A DNA stretch of 64,000 bases from Sitta carolinensis (GCA_032173965.1 JAVUNC010000004.1:18577001-18641000); one strand, 5' to 3'. Positions 42,683 through 57,140 are shown, numbered from the stretch's first letter. Numbers and translations: made by a program. The notes: generated by a model not told the origin, from the sequence alone.

Positions 42683-45600
42683 ATAGGAGTCTTTTTCCTA
42701 GAATCTAATATTAATAGGTATTTTTTATATGTTCATCCATGTATTAGTTGTTTTTCAGTTACTGGTGTTTCTATTCTCTATTACAATTCTGTTTCTCTGA
42801 CCTAAAGGCAGCAGAGACCTGTGTACTGAGAAGTGGAAATGAACTGTTTGGGAGTACTCTACAGTCTGCACAACATATCCTTTTTTAAATGTGTTTTATA
42901 TACATGATCAAACTAAAATAAAATGTTTTTTTAAAAAGTAAAAGTCAGAGGTAGAATTAGTTTCCCAAACTAGAATAAGAAAGAAAGAAAACTCTACTGG
43001 TCAAGCTGTGAGTTAGCCTAAGTAATTAAATGGAAATTAGGAAGAAGTTTTGCTCTTAAACACATTGGAGAGGACAGCTGGCTAATGGAGCTGCTCACCT
43101 TCCTGCCTCCAGATTATTATTATTGGATTCTACATTGATACTCTTGACATCTGGATCATAAAAAATATTCTGGATCAAGGCAGACAGAGGGAAAAACATC
43201 TTTTAACTATTGTTTGACTAGATTTGGAACAATTAATTGAAGGCAGGATGGCCTTGAAGATAAGAAACAGAAAAGTTTCTTATGGATTAGCTTTTGGCAT
43301 GCTCAGGCAATTAATTTAAGCTCTCAATATTTAAGTCTCCCATCTGTAAGAAAGACATAATAATGCAGGCTTCTAAAAGTCTTTTAAAATCTCTGAAGTT
43401 CACTGGTGGCCTGTTGTGTCTCAGAGAAAGCTTACTGTTGTTCCTTCTTATGTGTTATTTCCTTTCCCTGTTTGTTTTTCATTTTGGTGATCTTTGCCTT
43501 TATTTTGAATAGGAGTTTGGTTGATCAAAGGAAGACAAATCTACAATGTACAACACCTCCATGAACTTTTAATCAGAGGGGGAAGCTGAGTCTTAGATGA
43601 TCAGAAGATTTCCAGGTCTGGGAGTGGCTGATAATGGCCTTGCAGTTCCTGTCATTTCCTACCAGCTGCTCTGTAGTGGAGACTTAGAGTTCCTTGTCCA
43701 TTCTTCCTTCCTCTCGTGTAGATGGAGTTAGGCATGTGAAGAATTAGTGAGATCATTCTTGTGCATATCTAATTCCTGTCAGATAGCCTGTGTCTGTAAA
43801 AATAAATCCTCAAATCACTTGAACATCAGATTACACATCTGAAACTAAACTGAAGGAAAAATTCCAGTTAGTGTAATTTGAAAACAGTCATTGAACATCC
43901 CAGAATTTCACTGAACCCCAGTGAACTTGAAATCATCATCAGACAAGGCATAGACAGAAATATTGTCTCTGCTAGCAGAAGAATTAAGCTTTCATCAGTT
44001 TAATTTTCTGAGAGGTTGGATGAGTCCTAAATTCTATCTTTAACCAGAATGTCTGATTTTTTCAGACAATCTTCATCCTAAATTAATCTGATAAATATTG
44101 TCTTCACATCCTGTTGGCATATTTACCTTCCTTAAATATTTCCAGGTAAGCATGGAATCAGACAAGACATGCTTCTACTTTCTCAAAACACTGGAGTTTC
44201 TGCACCATGCAATGTTCAGTCATCGTCAATAACAAGTTTATTTCTTCCAAGTTCTTCATCAAGACTTCTTGATAAAGATGTACAAATGTCCCTTTCATAA
44301 ATCTACCTGATGAAGGATGAGAGATGGGCTAATTTCACAGCTGAATTTATATTCTTCTGACTGAAGAGAGGTACATCTTTCCATCATGAATTATGTTTTC
44401 AATCCCTTCCTCCAAATGGCGTTAGCAGCTTTAATTCCTTTTAAGAAGTTCAATTAGAGATTTCCCTGTAAAAAGTTGGGCATGGGTAGAATTAAGCAAA
44501 GTATTTCTTAGATATACCCTTACTCTCTGTTAGTCTTCGAATTCCTTATCTAGTTTGTGTGGATGTTTTTACTAAAAGGTTTATATGATAATCACCAGTG
44601 ATCTTGTTACCCTGTGGCAAGTTTTCTGAATGACCATTAATGGCTTGATGTCATAGCAAAAAAAAGTGAATTTATATTTATATATACTCCTAGTATATAT
44701 ACAACCTTTTATAGTTATCTAGATGCTGTTGACAGAAATTACTGTGTACAATACTAGATACTCAATCAATATAGTATTTCTCCAGTGAGCAGAAATCTCT
44801 CTGAAGATAGCTATTTTATGAGAAATAACACTAAAATTATGGTCACAGAAAGACATGATGTTGGATATTAAACTTAATATAATGCACAATAATAGTTAAG
44901 AAACTAAAAATGGGCTATATGATAAAAGAATATGCTTAACAGTGAGCAACATAAAGTAACCCAAAGGGGCATTTTCCTTTATGTAACTGGGAAACAGCAT
45001 GTTAGTGCTAATTTTCAGCTACTTGTTAATACTTAATATAAAAGTTTACTGACACTTTAATTTGTTTTGGTGCTTTGGCAGTAATTTGATGGCTTATAAA
45101 ATGTCAGAGGAGCAATGTAGCCATGCAGTTTTGCAGATGTAGTTCATTGTGCTTGAGAGGTTGAGAACTTAGGTGGTGCCTAATATTAAATGTTCATGAA
45201 ATGAAGACAGAGCAAATTCACAGACTGGAGAAAAAGAGCCTGTGCGTTTCCACCTCATTCCAACTGACACTTTCCAAAAAGTTAGCGCAAATGGCCAATC
45301 CATTTTAAAAAGTGGCAATTTTTGGATATCTAAAACCCAATGGACTAGATGATGTCTGGGAACTGGCAATTATGTGAGCTGCTTGAAGACTACAGGTCTA
45401 TGTAATTCTGCATTAGCTGACAATCCCTGTTTGGATTTAGCCCTGCTGTCACTTCTCTGAGGCACCCTTCAGTTTGCCTTCTCTTCTGCATTGTCACCTT
45501 GGTTGCTTGCTCTTTTTCCCCTCCTTGTATCCTTAGCTGCTCATCTTAATCCTTCTCTTCCCGTGAGATTTTCATCCAGGTTTGCTCGTCTCACTCCCAC

Positions 45601-47040
45601 TTTGCATCCAGATTGGGTTTAGTTGGAAAAATCAAGCATGTCATCAAGCCCCAGCAGAGCAATTTTGAGTCTAACATAAGTAGACGTTGCCTGTAAACCT
45701 GATATCTGCATTATATCCATGATGCAAGGATGACAAATGGCTTACTAAATAATAGCCTTCATAAATGCATTGTCATTTCAATTAAATGTTCCATAGCATT
45801 TTCGAAAAGGCAATAAGAAGTGAACTGTAGTGGAATTCTCAGCTGAGCTTCACAGACAGACCTAATTCTAGATCCATGTAAGATGTTGAAAAAACAAGTT
45901 GGCACATGATATCATCACCAGACGCTACAGTCATCACCAGAGATATAATTTGATGTATTTCTTGTGGTTAGTGGGCCACATTAGTCCCCTTTGTATAAAA
46001 GCAATGATACATCTGTTAGGAATTGCACTAGGCCTTTGGGATTTTCAAATGCAGCTATGCAGTTTTGCAAATATAGCTCATTGTAAATCGTTAGATAATG
46101 AGGATTTAGATTTGAGGGGGTTAAAAGAGAGGAATGTGTTCTATATTTCATTTTCTTATAAATGTCCTTATATTCTAGCTCACTGAGCATAGGAGAGGCT
46201 TGAAAAATAAATGTTTTATTTGGTTTATTTTTTTTTCAAGAAGTGCCAATTTCTCTCACAGTGATCCCTTTATACAGCACTTTGCTATGTAAATGTCATA
46301 ATTTATATTTCTAAGATGAGATGAACTGACTGTGGTGTAGAGTTGGTCTTACACAGTGGCCAGCACACAAGAACAATGAAGGAATTTTGTTAGTGATGCA
46401 TAAATATTTGTTACAAAATCATATTTTAATCATTGCCATTCGATCTCTGAAACGCAGAGACAAAAGATAACTTCAGTTGAAGTTGATACTCTCTTGGCAA
46501 TAGATGAAGATTGTTTTCTTTGAAATTTTAAAATTCCAATGAAATGAAAAAAATAATTTCAATGAAATATATGGATCTGAAACCTAGATTGTATATTCCA
46601 GTGCATATGTCTTGCAGCTGAGTTATAACATGTAAAAAAGCATATCCAGGATTGTAAAGCCTGCAAACACAGCTGGCCAGAGAGTTTTCTTTTAGACTCC
46701 TATCTACCCAAACATTATTTTTAGGCCAGCAGCTTAGGATGTCTGGTGAGGCAACTGGTCTTTACACATGCTGGTGAAATGTGTATATCTTGGACAAAAC
46801 CATTTGTCTCTGACAAGTGTTTTTTTGCTGTATGTACTATGTTCTCCCTATTCACAACAGTAGTTAAGAAACACCTTACTTCATTTACCTTACATTGATG
46901 ACATATCAGGTTAACTTGTGAAAATGATTCAGGCAAAACCTTGCATATCTGTGGGGAATGTGGGAAAACTCTGGTCAACCTGTGAAGACATGTTAAAACA
47001 CTTTTAAAAGTAAAAAGTTTCTCCTTGACCACCTGAGAAA
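42683..47040. other. Intergenic, no gene recognised
   Basis: 4.4 kb of AT-rich unique sequence. An alternating TA-rich patch lies near 44670-44700. Minus-strand open frame 46721-47098 partly overlaps the end; it has no recognised domain. Confidence 0.6.
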
Positions 47041-47735
47041 TCCTGGATATGAAAGCACCACTACAGAGTCGTGTTGCTGTTGTAATATCACACGACACAG
47101 ACTCTTGTGATTTTTTCTCTCAACGGCTGCATGAAGAATGACCTTATTTTTAGATTTTTAGGGATTGTTCCCTTATATACAATTTTCCACAGACCACTGT
47201 GATTGGTGAACGAAAGACAAACCTCTTCACCCACATTGGTGAAACCAGAGGGACGTCAAGAGAGACCTCTCCTTCCAGAAAGAATTCACAATATGAATAC
47301 CATTAAAAAAAACAATCTCCTGGTGTTTAGGTTCTTTTCCTGGGAACAAGTTTCTGAAAACGTAAACATCAGAAAAACAGAGCTTTAGAAACTCAGAAAC
47401 TTCAGGCCTGAAAAGCAGACTACAGAGTAGCTTAAAAGCTTATCTCTCCTGCCAATATCCAGCTTCTGTGTAACAGCCCATGGTCCCTGCATGCAGGAAG
47501 ATTTGTTTTGAACCGTCTTTAAGGACCAATGGCTGTATAAGAGAAGCTCCATCTTGAGCCAATTTGGGAATTTCTTGTTATCAATGCCACCACCTCTGAG
47601 GCCATGACACCATATATGAGCAGAGCAGCAGATGGAGGCTTGCAGCTTAGCAGGGTCTCCTCACATATTCCTGATCCCTGCCTGAGGCTTTGCTCCAGCT
47701 GCAAAGTCATGGTTGGCAGATGATGTCCAACCATT
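47041..47735 (-). mobile_element. Possible solo LTR or retroviral LTR fragment, minus strand
   Basis: On the minus strand the order is: a G+C-richer block, CCAAT in 'caccaatcac' (47202-47206), a TATA-like 'gtatataagg' (47171-47180) about 25 bp later, a degenerate poly-A-like 'aaataagg', then 'agagtctgtgtcgtgtgat' (near 47090). That is the layout of a retroviral U3-R-U5, and the last phrase resembles the U5 of some avian ERVK-type LTRs. Boundaries are a guess. No retroviral coding sequence was recognised beside it. Confidence 0.42.
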
Positions 47736-49112
47736 CAGTCTGCTCCCAGGCCCAGGGCTGTGCACACAAAGTTCCTCTTTTCAGCCTAAAGATAGACCGG
47801 CCCCTATCTCTCAAAGAAGGGAATGGAGACTACAAAGGATTTTGCCACATTTCATTATATTGAGGGGAAGCAAAGGGAGACTTCAGTAAATGTTATAGCT
47901 GGTGATATTTGTATATGTGAAATAGTTTGCTGGTCATTTCAAGGGCATTTGCAACAATCTGAACACCACTCAATCTGGAGAAGTCCATTCTTTGGGCTGC
48001 CATTTGGCCTTAACCACTTTTTCTTTTTTCAAAGATCTTTTGCTCTCAAAAGTGTAAATTTCAAGTATGTCTTTTCCCCAGTAAAATAATTTGAGAACTT
48101 AAAACAACTTTATGAATTTCTTCTATCTCCTGGTAAAACCACCTAGTTTGCACTGAATTACATACAGGTTTGAGGCCTTTCCTCTTCGGTTTCAGATTTA
48201 CAGGACAGGTCTGAAAAGTACATTCACAAATCCTTAATGTACCCCCAAATCAGGACACTAGGCAAGCTGCTGTGGGTTGATTTTAAGCATTGCAAGCCTC
48301 CTGACATTTTTATGTCCTTGACAGAAAGCAGCAATTATATGTTTACTATTTGTTTTGCAGCTGAAAAAAATCAGAAATAATTTCTCTTTTATTAACCAGA
48401 CCAGTTTGTGGACACCAGGGAGTCCTTATGAACCAATTTTTTCAATATTTTACTTTCTTCCAGGTGGCTGATGAAAATAATTCATCTGTTCCAATTCTCA
48501 ACAGACCCACACATTACAGATGTTACCAGAGCCCTAAAACAAACATGTTGTGTAAGGCTGGAAATGCTTCAAGAGTTCCCACAATTATGAATTGATCTGA
48601 CATTTGCTTGAGAAACATAACAGCTTGGAACAAATTATCTTTCTAAACTAGCTAGCTACACCTACATTTTCTTCAGTGTGTAGAAGGCATAAGAAGGCAG
48701 TTGGGTAGACAGATGAGTTGAACTGAGTCCTGTACTGAGCCAAAAAGGGGAAGAGGACATTCCCAGCAGCCCAAGGTCAATGACTGGGAATGAGATAGTA
48801 AGTTACCAGTCCCAGGTTTTACTCCTCTCTAGTGGTTTGAGATGTAGTATCCATTGATTTAAACAGACAATGACACATGAGAGAGCAACTTCTCAGTACC
48901 TCAAAGCAGATCCCTTCTGTCAGAATTAACTCCTTTGCTTACTTCATTGAAGCTATTTATACATGATTTCATCAGGAAAATCCTCCTCGTGACACACTTC
49001 AAGGAGTTTCTGGGAAATCTTTATGACTCCATGGATATTTTAGCTTGTTTCTACTTGGGACATAGCCAATACCATTTATGTGTTCTGTGACAGGGCATTT
49101 TAAAAAGTTGTG

Positions 49113-49138
49113 TTTTTTTTTTTTTTTTTTTTTTTTTT
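49113..49138. repeat. Poly-T, 26 bases
   Basis: T homopolymer in intergenic DNA. Confidence 0.93.
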
Positions 49139-50481
49139 AAATACTTTTCAACAATATTTTATCTCCTTTTAGACAACAAAGATGTTCACCATAACTATTC
49201 TGGCATGTTTCACGGAAACCTCATTTTCATACATTAGTCTTTCTTAATTGTTCATCTTTTTAGATGGCAAAGTTAAAGCATTTTTATCTCTCCAGAAGTG
49301 TTTATACTTTTAACTGCCTTGCTGTTATCTTAAGACGCAATACAGTAAAAATAAGTGTGCAAAAATTTGCTTTGCATTAACTCAGTTTTATTTAAAAATG
49401 TCACCCCTTTTCAAAGACCCAGAAAAATACCATTGCTTACTAGTATAATTTAAAAAACACCTCTGGGTTTAAGTAGTCTAAATAATACATTTCTGAGCCA
49501 GAGGGAAAATTTGTCTGTGAGGAAGAGGACCTGAGGGAAAGGCAAGATGCATGAAAAAACAAAGGAAACAGGGAAAAGAAAGACAAACAGAGATTTTACT
49601 CTACAGAAGGGTAAAATCTCTGTTGATACAACCCAGGCATTTTTACAACTTTTTTTTTAAAGGTGATAGCCTTAAATTATTTTAAATCCCATAGCTTGAA
49701 CTTATGACAGCCTGCCTGTTTAAACTGCTTCTTGTTTTGACTTATGCCTGTTTCCAATTTCTGCTCTATTGTAACCTCTTTTCATCTTTTTTGCATTTAT
49801 TTTTCCTTATTTATCATGTTTGTTAGTTCCCCTCCAATTTTTTGCCATGATGTGTGTGACAGGGAAGAGCAATGATCTTCAGTCTGTCTTTGAACAACTC
49901 CCTTAAGGCTCTCCCTTAGCACATGGAGGAGTAAAAAACAGCTCTGCACTTGGATACCTGAATTGGATGCCCAGCCCAGGATGTTATCAATATCTGCAGT
50001 CCTCACAATGACTGACAGTGAGCTCTGATAATCCAGACATCTTTTTCTTTCTCTTCTTTTGTCATGCTCTACCAACATTTTGTTGGAAGTGATAAGATCC
50101 AGTGTGACTGGAGAAAAAGTACAACTTTATAAACCCAGCACATTTTTACTACTTGATTAATGATACATTCATGTGATTGAAGTGACACTATTCTTTTCCC
50201 CAGGACTCTGCAGACCTAGGCACTTTCACTGGGGTTTTTTTACGGTACACTGGCACACCTCACACTGTTAGGGGTGTTTGAAGCAAGAGATGTGTCTTGA
50301 TAAAGTGGAAAGGAGATAAGAGGGTGAATGCATATGTTCTTGCTTTGAAGTTTTGTCCAACTTGGATCTTGCATCCATCTTCTTCCTGTTGCTGATAACA
50401 TCCTTCTTCTATGGCCATCATTTTTCTGAGACTTGTTCTCCAGTGAGAGAGAAGGGGTGTTGGAAAGTAAATAAATGCAGC

Positions 50482-50531
50482 AAAAAAAAAAAAAAAAAAT
50501 GAGGGGTTTGGGTTCTAGGGGTTTGGGTTCT
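50482..50531. repeat. Poly-A followed by a 15-bp tandem duplication
   Basis: Eighteen A (50482-50499) are followed almost directly by AGGGGTTTGGGTTCT twice in tandem (50502-50516 and 50517-50531). Confidence 0.92.
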
Positions 50532-53500
50532 ATATTTCCTAAGTAAATTGGTACATGCTATTAATATGTCCTAAAAGTAAATTTCTTTACCAAATGGACA
50601 TGTATGATTTTGATGATTACAGGGACAAATGAGAATGATTTGTCTTTTATTAGTCACTAATGGTAATTACTACAGTGGAGGCCAGTAATGCTGATGTATA
50701 TTGGGACTGCTCTATTAACTGTATTCTGCTTATGGTTCATAGATAGATCATGTTTTGGATAGATCAGACCTAGTGCAAGTGTACACTTCAGCTCTGAGAG
50801 GTCAGTCTGTGCATCACATCCAGTGGGCCCCATGTGTCCTGGAACCTTGTCCAGATCATTCTACGTATGGTGGAATTCCAAATTAACTGTACAGAATTCC
50901 AAAACCCAGCACACGTACTCGTATTTCTGCCTAGGTGGTGCCACTCTAAAACTGCCAAGAAAACAGTGTATCATACCTGGTGCAGAAGGAAGGGATCTTG
51001 CATCTCCTCTGGTCTCAGAAGCTTTGGTAGTTCACTTACATCTGTTGCTGAAATTCTGGAAGTGATATGCAGGAATGAAAAATACGTTTTTTTTCTCTAT
51101 TTAGTATGCAAAATGTGTTGAATTTTTTATTCCACTTTTACATATAATGAGTGAGAGAGACTTCAAAAGATGATGCCTGCTCAGAATGATGAGATGAAAA
51201 ATTTCTAAATCTTCATTTAGATTTAGTGTTTCCTAGACCAAGACAACGTAAAGGGTGCCTTTCAGTGGCAGTCATTTTTCAGGTGTGAAGCCCAAAAGAA
51301 CTCTTCAAGTTTCAGAGTGAGAGCAAGAAAATACTTTTAAGGAATCTCTTGATAGAAAACAGTATTTTGCTAGCTTGAGCATTGTGGGATGCTCAGTTAG
51401 TGATTTAGACAATGACTAAAATCAGTTATCACTATGAACTCTTCATCGTTAGTTATTAATATAGTTGTATTCTAGTGACATTTTTGTATGTTTTTGTGCA
51501 TAGATATATGTTTTTAGAAATTGTATTTAACATACGTGTTTTTAATTGTTTGATACAGTTTTGATGTTCATATGTAAAATCATGTTATGAACTTTAATTA
51601 CTTTGCCAGGTGTTCATCTTCCCCAGTTAGTTCCTCCAATTCTCTGCTGCAAATTCATGCTCCAGATCCTCTTCCTTTCCCTTGTGTTCCTCAGCAATGT
51701 TTCCTTCCTGCTCTACAGCAAAAACAAGATTAAGTATCTTCAGTATACCAAGCTGATCTCTCATACATTCAACATTACAAAAACTTAATATTTTTCTCTG
51801 TGAAAATTCACATAAGATTATGCTGTGAAAAGAAACTCACCTTACTGAGTTCTGGAGGGAATACTGCAGATATCTCACAGTGCAGTTAATAGGTACTTCT
51901 ACCCTGGAGTAAGGAAATCCTACTTATGCCTGGCAGTGGCTTGGATGCACCTCTAAAGGTGACTGATGTTGGGTGCTGAGTAAAATGAGCCATGGGACTT
52001 TGGTCAGAGGATATCCAATTAGAAACCCTGAAAAGGGAGAGATTAGTCTATGGAAGTCTTGGCAGTAGCAGGGAAATAATAATTGCAGGCTGAAAATTAC
52101 CTCTGTACCTCAAGCCCAATCATAAAACCACAGAGCCTTGTGCCAGCTCTTTATTTTTCACCCCCTTTGTGATACTTGGACCTTTGTTTGCATACTTAAA
52201 GTTATAATGATAGTGTAAATTATTTCTAGGAGGCTGCAGAGATCATGCCTTTTCCTTGCTTTAGTCAGAAAGGGTCTGTTTTTTCTCATAGCATTTCTTT
52301 TCCACTTGTCCTCAGAGCAACTGATTGTTCCTTTGGTTACCATGGGGACTAGAAAGACATTCAGCATATTCATAGAGTATTTTTAGAGGCTGCTTTAAGC
52401 CTGCACAATTCCAGTAGCACGATACCATGCTATCTTTATTTATGTAAAACTTTTTCTCCTCTCTTAAGGCAATGTGCATTATGAACTCTGGACAAGCTCA
52501 TAAGAAGTAACAAGTAGCAATAGCCATATCAGTATCTCAATTTTTTTCCATTTCTTCATTCTGTTTTTTAAAATAAACTTAATATAAAAACAGGGGGACA
52601 AAAAAGCCCCGGGACAATTCAACTCCATTTAAACCTCTGTGTCCAAAAGCAGAGATTGCCCTTAAACCAACAGAATTGTAATTATTTTTGTCTTACTCTC
52701 TTAGACCTAAATGACATACAGATGTAATCAAGACTAGAGAAAGTTAACACAAAGGCCATTTCATTTGTGTTCTGGGAGTAATAGAACAAGAATCCTTCCA
52801 TGTTATTATTCATTAGATCAAAGCTGCATTATGCAGGAATGTTGTATTTATGTTCTAAACTTGGATTTCCCTCAGCAAAGGGCTTTAGGCCCAAGCTTTT
52901 GTGATTAAATTAAATACTGAAAGTCTGATTAAGCACTTGAATGAAAAAAGATTTAAAAATACTTGACCCGTGGTTCACATTTATTTCTACCTTATTTTAC
53001 TGAAAAAAAAGTTTTTTGTTTTCAGAAGTACCCTGGTGGAATACTGTCCTGTTTATTTTTTCAGTACACCTAATCATTTTCATGTCAAGTGATTTAGGAT
53101 GTTTTGGTGCTAGAGCAGAGATGCAAGGCACTTTAAACTGTCCTCTGCTTGATCTGCAAAATTTCAGGGATCTAAAACCACTCAGCAGTTTAGAGATCCT
53201 TGCCCTATCTTTAAAACAGTGCCTTCTTTAAGTGGAAGCTCATTGTAAAATTATTCTGCGGCTGAACCAGTAAATCCTCTATCCCTAACACTGGGATATT
53301 TTCTAAAATGTTTTCCTTTCATTTGCTGGGCTTTGGCATTTTAAGGAATGGTATCCTTACTGTTTTTGGAAATAAAGGGAAATTGAAAGAGCTCTGGAAA
53401 GTTCCAGTTCAAATTTGCCCCTCTCTCTTACATGAATAACTGTGACAAACATTCTCAAAAGCTGACCTTCCCTGGGCTTTCTTTGTAAAGCTGACCTTGT

Positions 53501-56305
53501 TTTACTTCTACCGTGAAGCCCCTTAAAGGCTGCTTATCAGATGATCTGGCCAAGAAAGAAGAAGTAAGGCTTAATTTCTGGGCATGGGTCAGAAAACTAC
53601 AGTAGACCCATCAGACATCTATTTACAGAAGATTTCCCCGAAGAATGAAACATTTTTTTAGAGCTTCTCACAAAAGACATATGGGGCTGTCTAAAATGCA
53701 CTCAATGTCCAGCTTTCCCCTTGCCATCTCCAGGTAAATGAATTTTAGCTCTGCCCTGCAGAGTTATGCTGTACTCCATCTGCCACAGCCTTTCCTGCTT
53801 CTCTTCAACATTTTAATCTCACAGTACCATTTGCCCCTGGATTGGAATATGCAGCAAGCGTTTGTGTGAAAAACACTCAGCAGGAACCAAGTTGTGTGCT
53901 TAATCTGATAAAGCCTCACATCCCTGACTCCCTGAGCTGTTCATGCTGAGGTTACGTGAGAATTCATGCATGCTTGGATGTGATGGGCTTCTAAAAATAA
54001 CGAACTCCAATGTACATGCACACTGGCAGCAGAAATGCCAGACATTCCTCACTGCTCCAGGCTTTTATACTGAATGTATAAAATGAATGCATACGAAAAA
54101 GAAACCAGTTTGAGGAATGAAACCACCTCCCATTACATTAAGGCAGAACTCTAAGAATGGATTTAGCAGTTTCTTTGCTAATTGTCCATAGTTTCTTTGT
54201 TTCAAATAATTGGCAGCTGTAGCCCAAAATACTGTAGGTCTCCTCCTGCCCTTGGCTATTCTGTCAATTTGACTAACTGTGAAAAAAATCAAAGGGAAGG
54301 CTGCAGTCAAAGGAAATTTGTTATTGAAACAAAAGTGGATCTGCTTCAGTGCCAGACTTTCCATGGACAAAAGAGTATTTGTTTTCGCCTTGGTACCCAC
54401 TGTGGCATGGCTTTCATTAGAAAGTTAGTGGGCCAAGGTTACAGCTGTACAGGACTGCCAGCCAGCTTTTGCAGCCAAATGGTCTAAAGCAATCCGTGAG
54501 AGCACAGCTGTCTCGTAGTACAATGAGGTGAGGAGCACATGATGAATAGCTAACTCTGTGTCTGTGGGGGAAGTGAGGAAGGAGAACAGATCACCAAGGA
54601 TATTGCAGAATGCAAGTAATACAAATTATTCAGAGCATTTGCTGTCAGTGAAATGAGCTATGTATCTGATAGTGCCTGAAAGAACAGATGGATTGAAACT
54701 AGTATGTGACATCCAGCTCATCTAATCTCTGGCCAAGAAGGGCAGGGAAATATTTGAATTCCCAGCTTCAACATCATTTCTTTACTTATGGTTTCCAGTA
54801 AAATCCCAAAGCTGGAAGAGCCTGTTTCCCATTTGAGATGCAGCCAAGATTTTCAAAAAACAACAATTCTCATGAGATATCATGAGTTTTTTTTCCAAAA
54901 CCACATAACTATTAGAAAAGCTTTTGGCACAGTTGGTTCTGCCATCAACCAAGACATATTTTTGGTAAACTCCAAGCATAAGACAAGACCAAAAATCTTT
55001 CTTTCAGCCCATATTTACTAGAAAATATATGTTTTTGCTGTTCGTAGAAATGTCTATATTTGAATTCAATAGTAGTGAACCAATCATTGTATTTATTAAA
55101 TTTTATCCATCTTCCTTTGGACTTTAAAGATGCTGTTTTGGATGCTTTAAAATGCATCAATTGTTTTTAAGAACAGCTAATCTTGAAATCAGTCTGATGT
55201 GTGTTAAATCAAGAATATGTCAATTTTTGTACCTTTGAAACTTTCCAGAGCCATGAGAGAACTGATAGACCTTGCTAATCCTGCCAGCCTTCCACACCCA
55301 TTCCTGTAGGGCCAGGGCACCATTTGAACTTGGCCACAGCCTCTCTCTTCCTGTCCATACTGTTTTGTGTCTGTTTGCAGCTATTTCCATCTTATTTTGC
55401 TCCTGATCAGATCCTTGGCATCAGTTGTGGACCTGGATCTGGGGCTGTTGATGGACCCTGCTACCAGCCAATGGTTCTGCCCAATTTGCTCCCTAGATCA
55501 CCTTCACTGTCATTTCCTCTAGGCAGCAGCTGGCCCTTGCTACTCCCTGGCATCAGATTTTTATCAATGGATTTCTTCTTTCTTCTTTTTTTTCTTTTTT
55601 CTTTTAAACTGAAGTACATTTTTTGTGCACAATTCCACAGCATTATTTAACTCTCAGGTGATTTTTACACTTGGATTCTCCTTTAAATAAACAGAAATAT
55701 GGTCAAATTTTGTTATGAAATTATTTGTGTAGCTTACCTCTGTTTCTGACTCAGCTCTTTATGTGGTGTAAACACTCTGTACAAATACAAGCTGATATAT
55801 AGTAGAAGGGAAAAAAAAGGTTACAAGACTGGACCGTCCTCAGTGTTTGGCAGAAGCTTCATATTTTCTGAGAGCCTTCTGTTGCCAAAAGCCTAGCTCA
55901 TGAGGGTGAGCTAAGAAGTAGTGATGGATGAACTGGCTGCATGGACCCTGCTTCTGATACACTTGCATGGGAGAAATAAATCATAGTGGCTAAACATCTT
56001 TAGTGCCAATCAGCAACAGGAATGTCCTTGAGTCTTTATGTCCTCCTTGTTCTGTTTGTCACTTTTAAAGTCAGAAAAGATTAAGCCATGCCATGTTTTC
56101 TTTCCTCAGCCCTATCTGGATTACCCAGTCCTAATTCCTTCAACATTTATGGGCCATGTTTTTAAGACCGTCAGTCATTTCTGTTGCTTGTCTGGACTGA
56201 CCCACTTTCTTCTTGATCTGCACTGCTCAAAAATGGACATGGTGCTCCCCAAGGTCATGCTACTGACAAGTTACTTCATGTGTTTTACAAACAAAACTAT
56301 TTTTT

Positions 56306-56392
56306 ATCTATAATCTATATAACATATATAGATTAACTATAATATAACTATATATCTATAATCTATATCTATAATCTATATAATACACCAAT
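56306..56392. repeat. AT-rich tandem repeat, ATCTATA units
   Basis: Irregular repeats of 'atctataatctatat' and 'aactatata', low complexity over about 85 bp. Confidence 0.85.
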
Positions 56393-57065
56393 ATGGTGTG
56401 TTCTGGTTTTTTGTAGCAGCCTAACACTGAATAACTTTCAACTCATGGTTCACCATACTTTAGAGGCCCTTTCCTATAGTATCAGAGACAAAAGTTATTC
56501 AGCCTCTCACTATACAGTCAATCGCTTTTATGTACAGAACTTGACATTCATTCCTGATGAACTGCATTGTATTCTTCCCCAGACAATATCTTTAATATTC
56601 CTCAGTGATTCTGCTGAAAGCCTATTTTTAGAACCAATTTTGTTACCAGAAGGTGGCTAAAGCGACTGTCACTTATGCCAGATTACCACAGGTAATGTTT
56701 GCAGCACCTATTCTGTCACTCCACTTTAGATTAGCCCAGATAATGACAGCATGAAAGACACCTCCACTTAGATGCTTGGGGTTACACATCTACAGGCATT
56801 TTAATCACTTAATCTTCCACTGCAGACAATGAAAATATGGTTCAGTGTGATTTACGAATATTTGAGTATTATTTACTTAATTAGGCATCAGTACAGTGAT
56901 TCCTGAGTGTCATTTGAGATGCCCCAGCCTGGCATCAGAGTGCCAGGAGTCATACAGAAACTTGGGGACATCTGGGCCCTACTGGATAGAAGCAGGGTGT
57001 CAAAAAGGACATCCTTAAAAAAGGACCTTTCAAATGGCACCGGATCCCTCTGATAGATGGAATCA

Positions 57066-57140
57066 ACCCCTACACAATGAATATACAGTTAATCTCCAGA
57101 GATCACTTCCAACTCTAAGTATTCTGTGATTTTGTGATGG
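57066..57140 (+). mobile_element. CR1 LINE 3' terminal fragment, sense
   Basis: It contains 'ctccagagatcacttccaac' and then 'tattctgtgattttgtgatg', the CR1 3' end with its terminal 8-mer units. Short and diverged. Confidence 0.7.

Larger units (their letters stand above)
47736..57065. other. Intergenic, no gene recognised
   Basis: 9.3 kb without a supported exon. It contains a poly-T (49113-49138), a poly-A with a 15-bp tandem duplication (50482-50531), and an AT tandem region (56306-56392). Open frames up to 111 codons (for example 54065-54400 minus and 55324-55650 plus) lack domains. A locally G+C-richer patch lies at about 55260-55560. Confidence 0.6.

Noticed and set aside
46948..47000. 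Plus-strand CGECGKTL-like segment resembling a C2H2 zinc finger
   Set aside because: Contains an in-frame TGA and the spacing from the second Cys to His is about 9 instead of 12; chance similarity.
46721..47098. Minus-strand open frame of 125 codons
   Set aside because: No recognised domain, no splice or conserved context, and it overlaps an LTR-like region; most likely chance or repeat-derived.
54065..54487. Open frames of 101-111 codons on both strands
   Set aside because: Overlapping antisense frames with no family resemblance; neither has exon-like boundaries.
55324..55650. 108-codon plus-strand open frame with a hydrophobic start, in a locally G+C-richer patch
   Set aside because: Looks superficially like a signal peptide, but the C-terminal part is low-complexity F/L from a T/C tract and no homolog was recognised.
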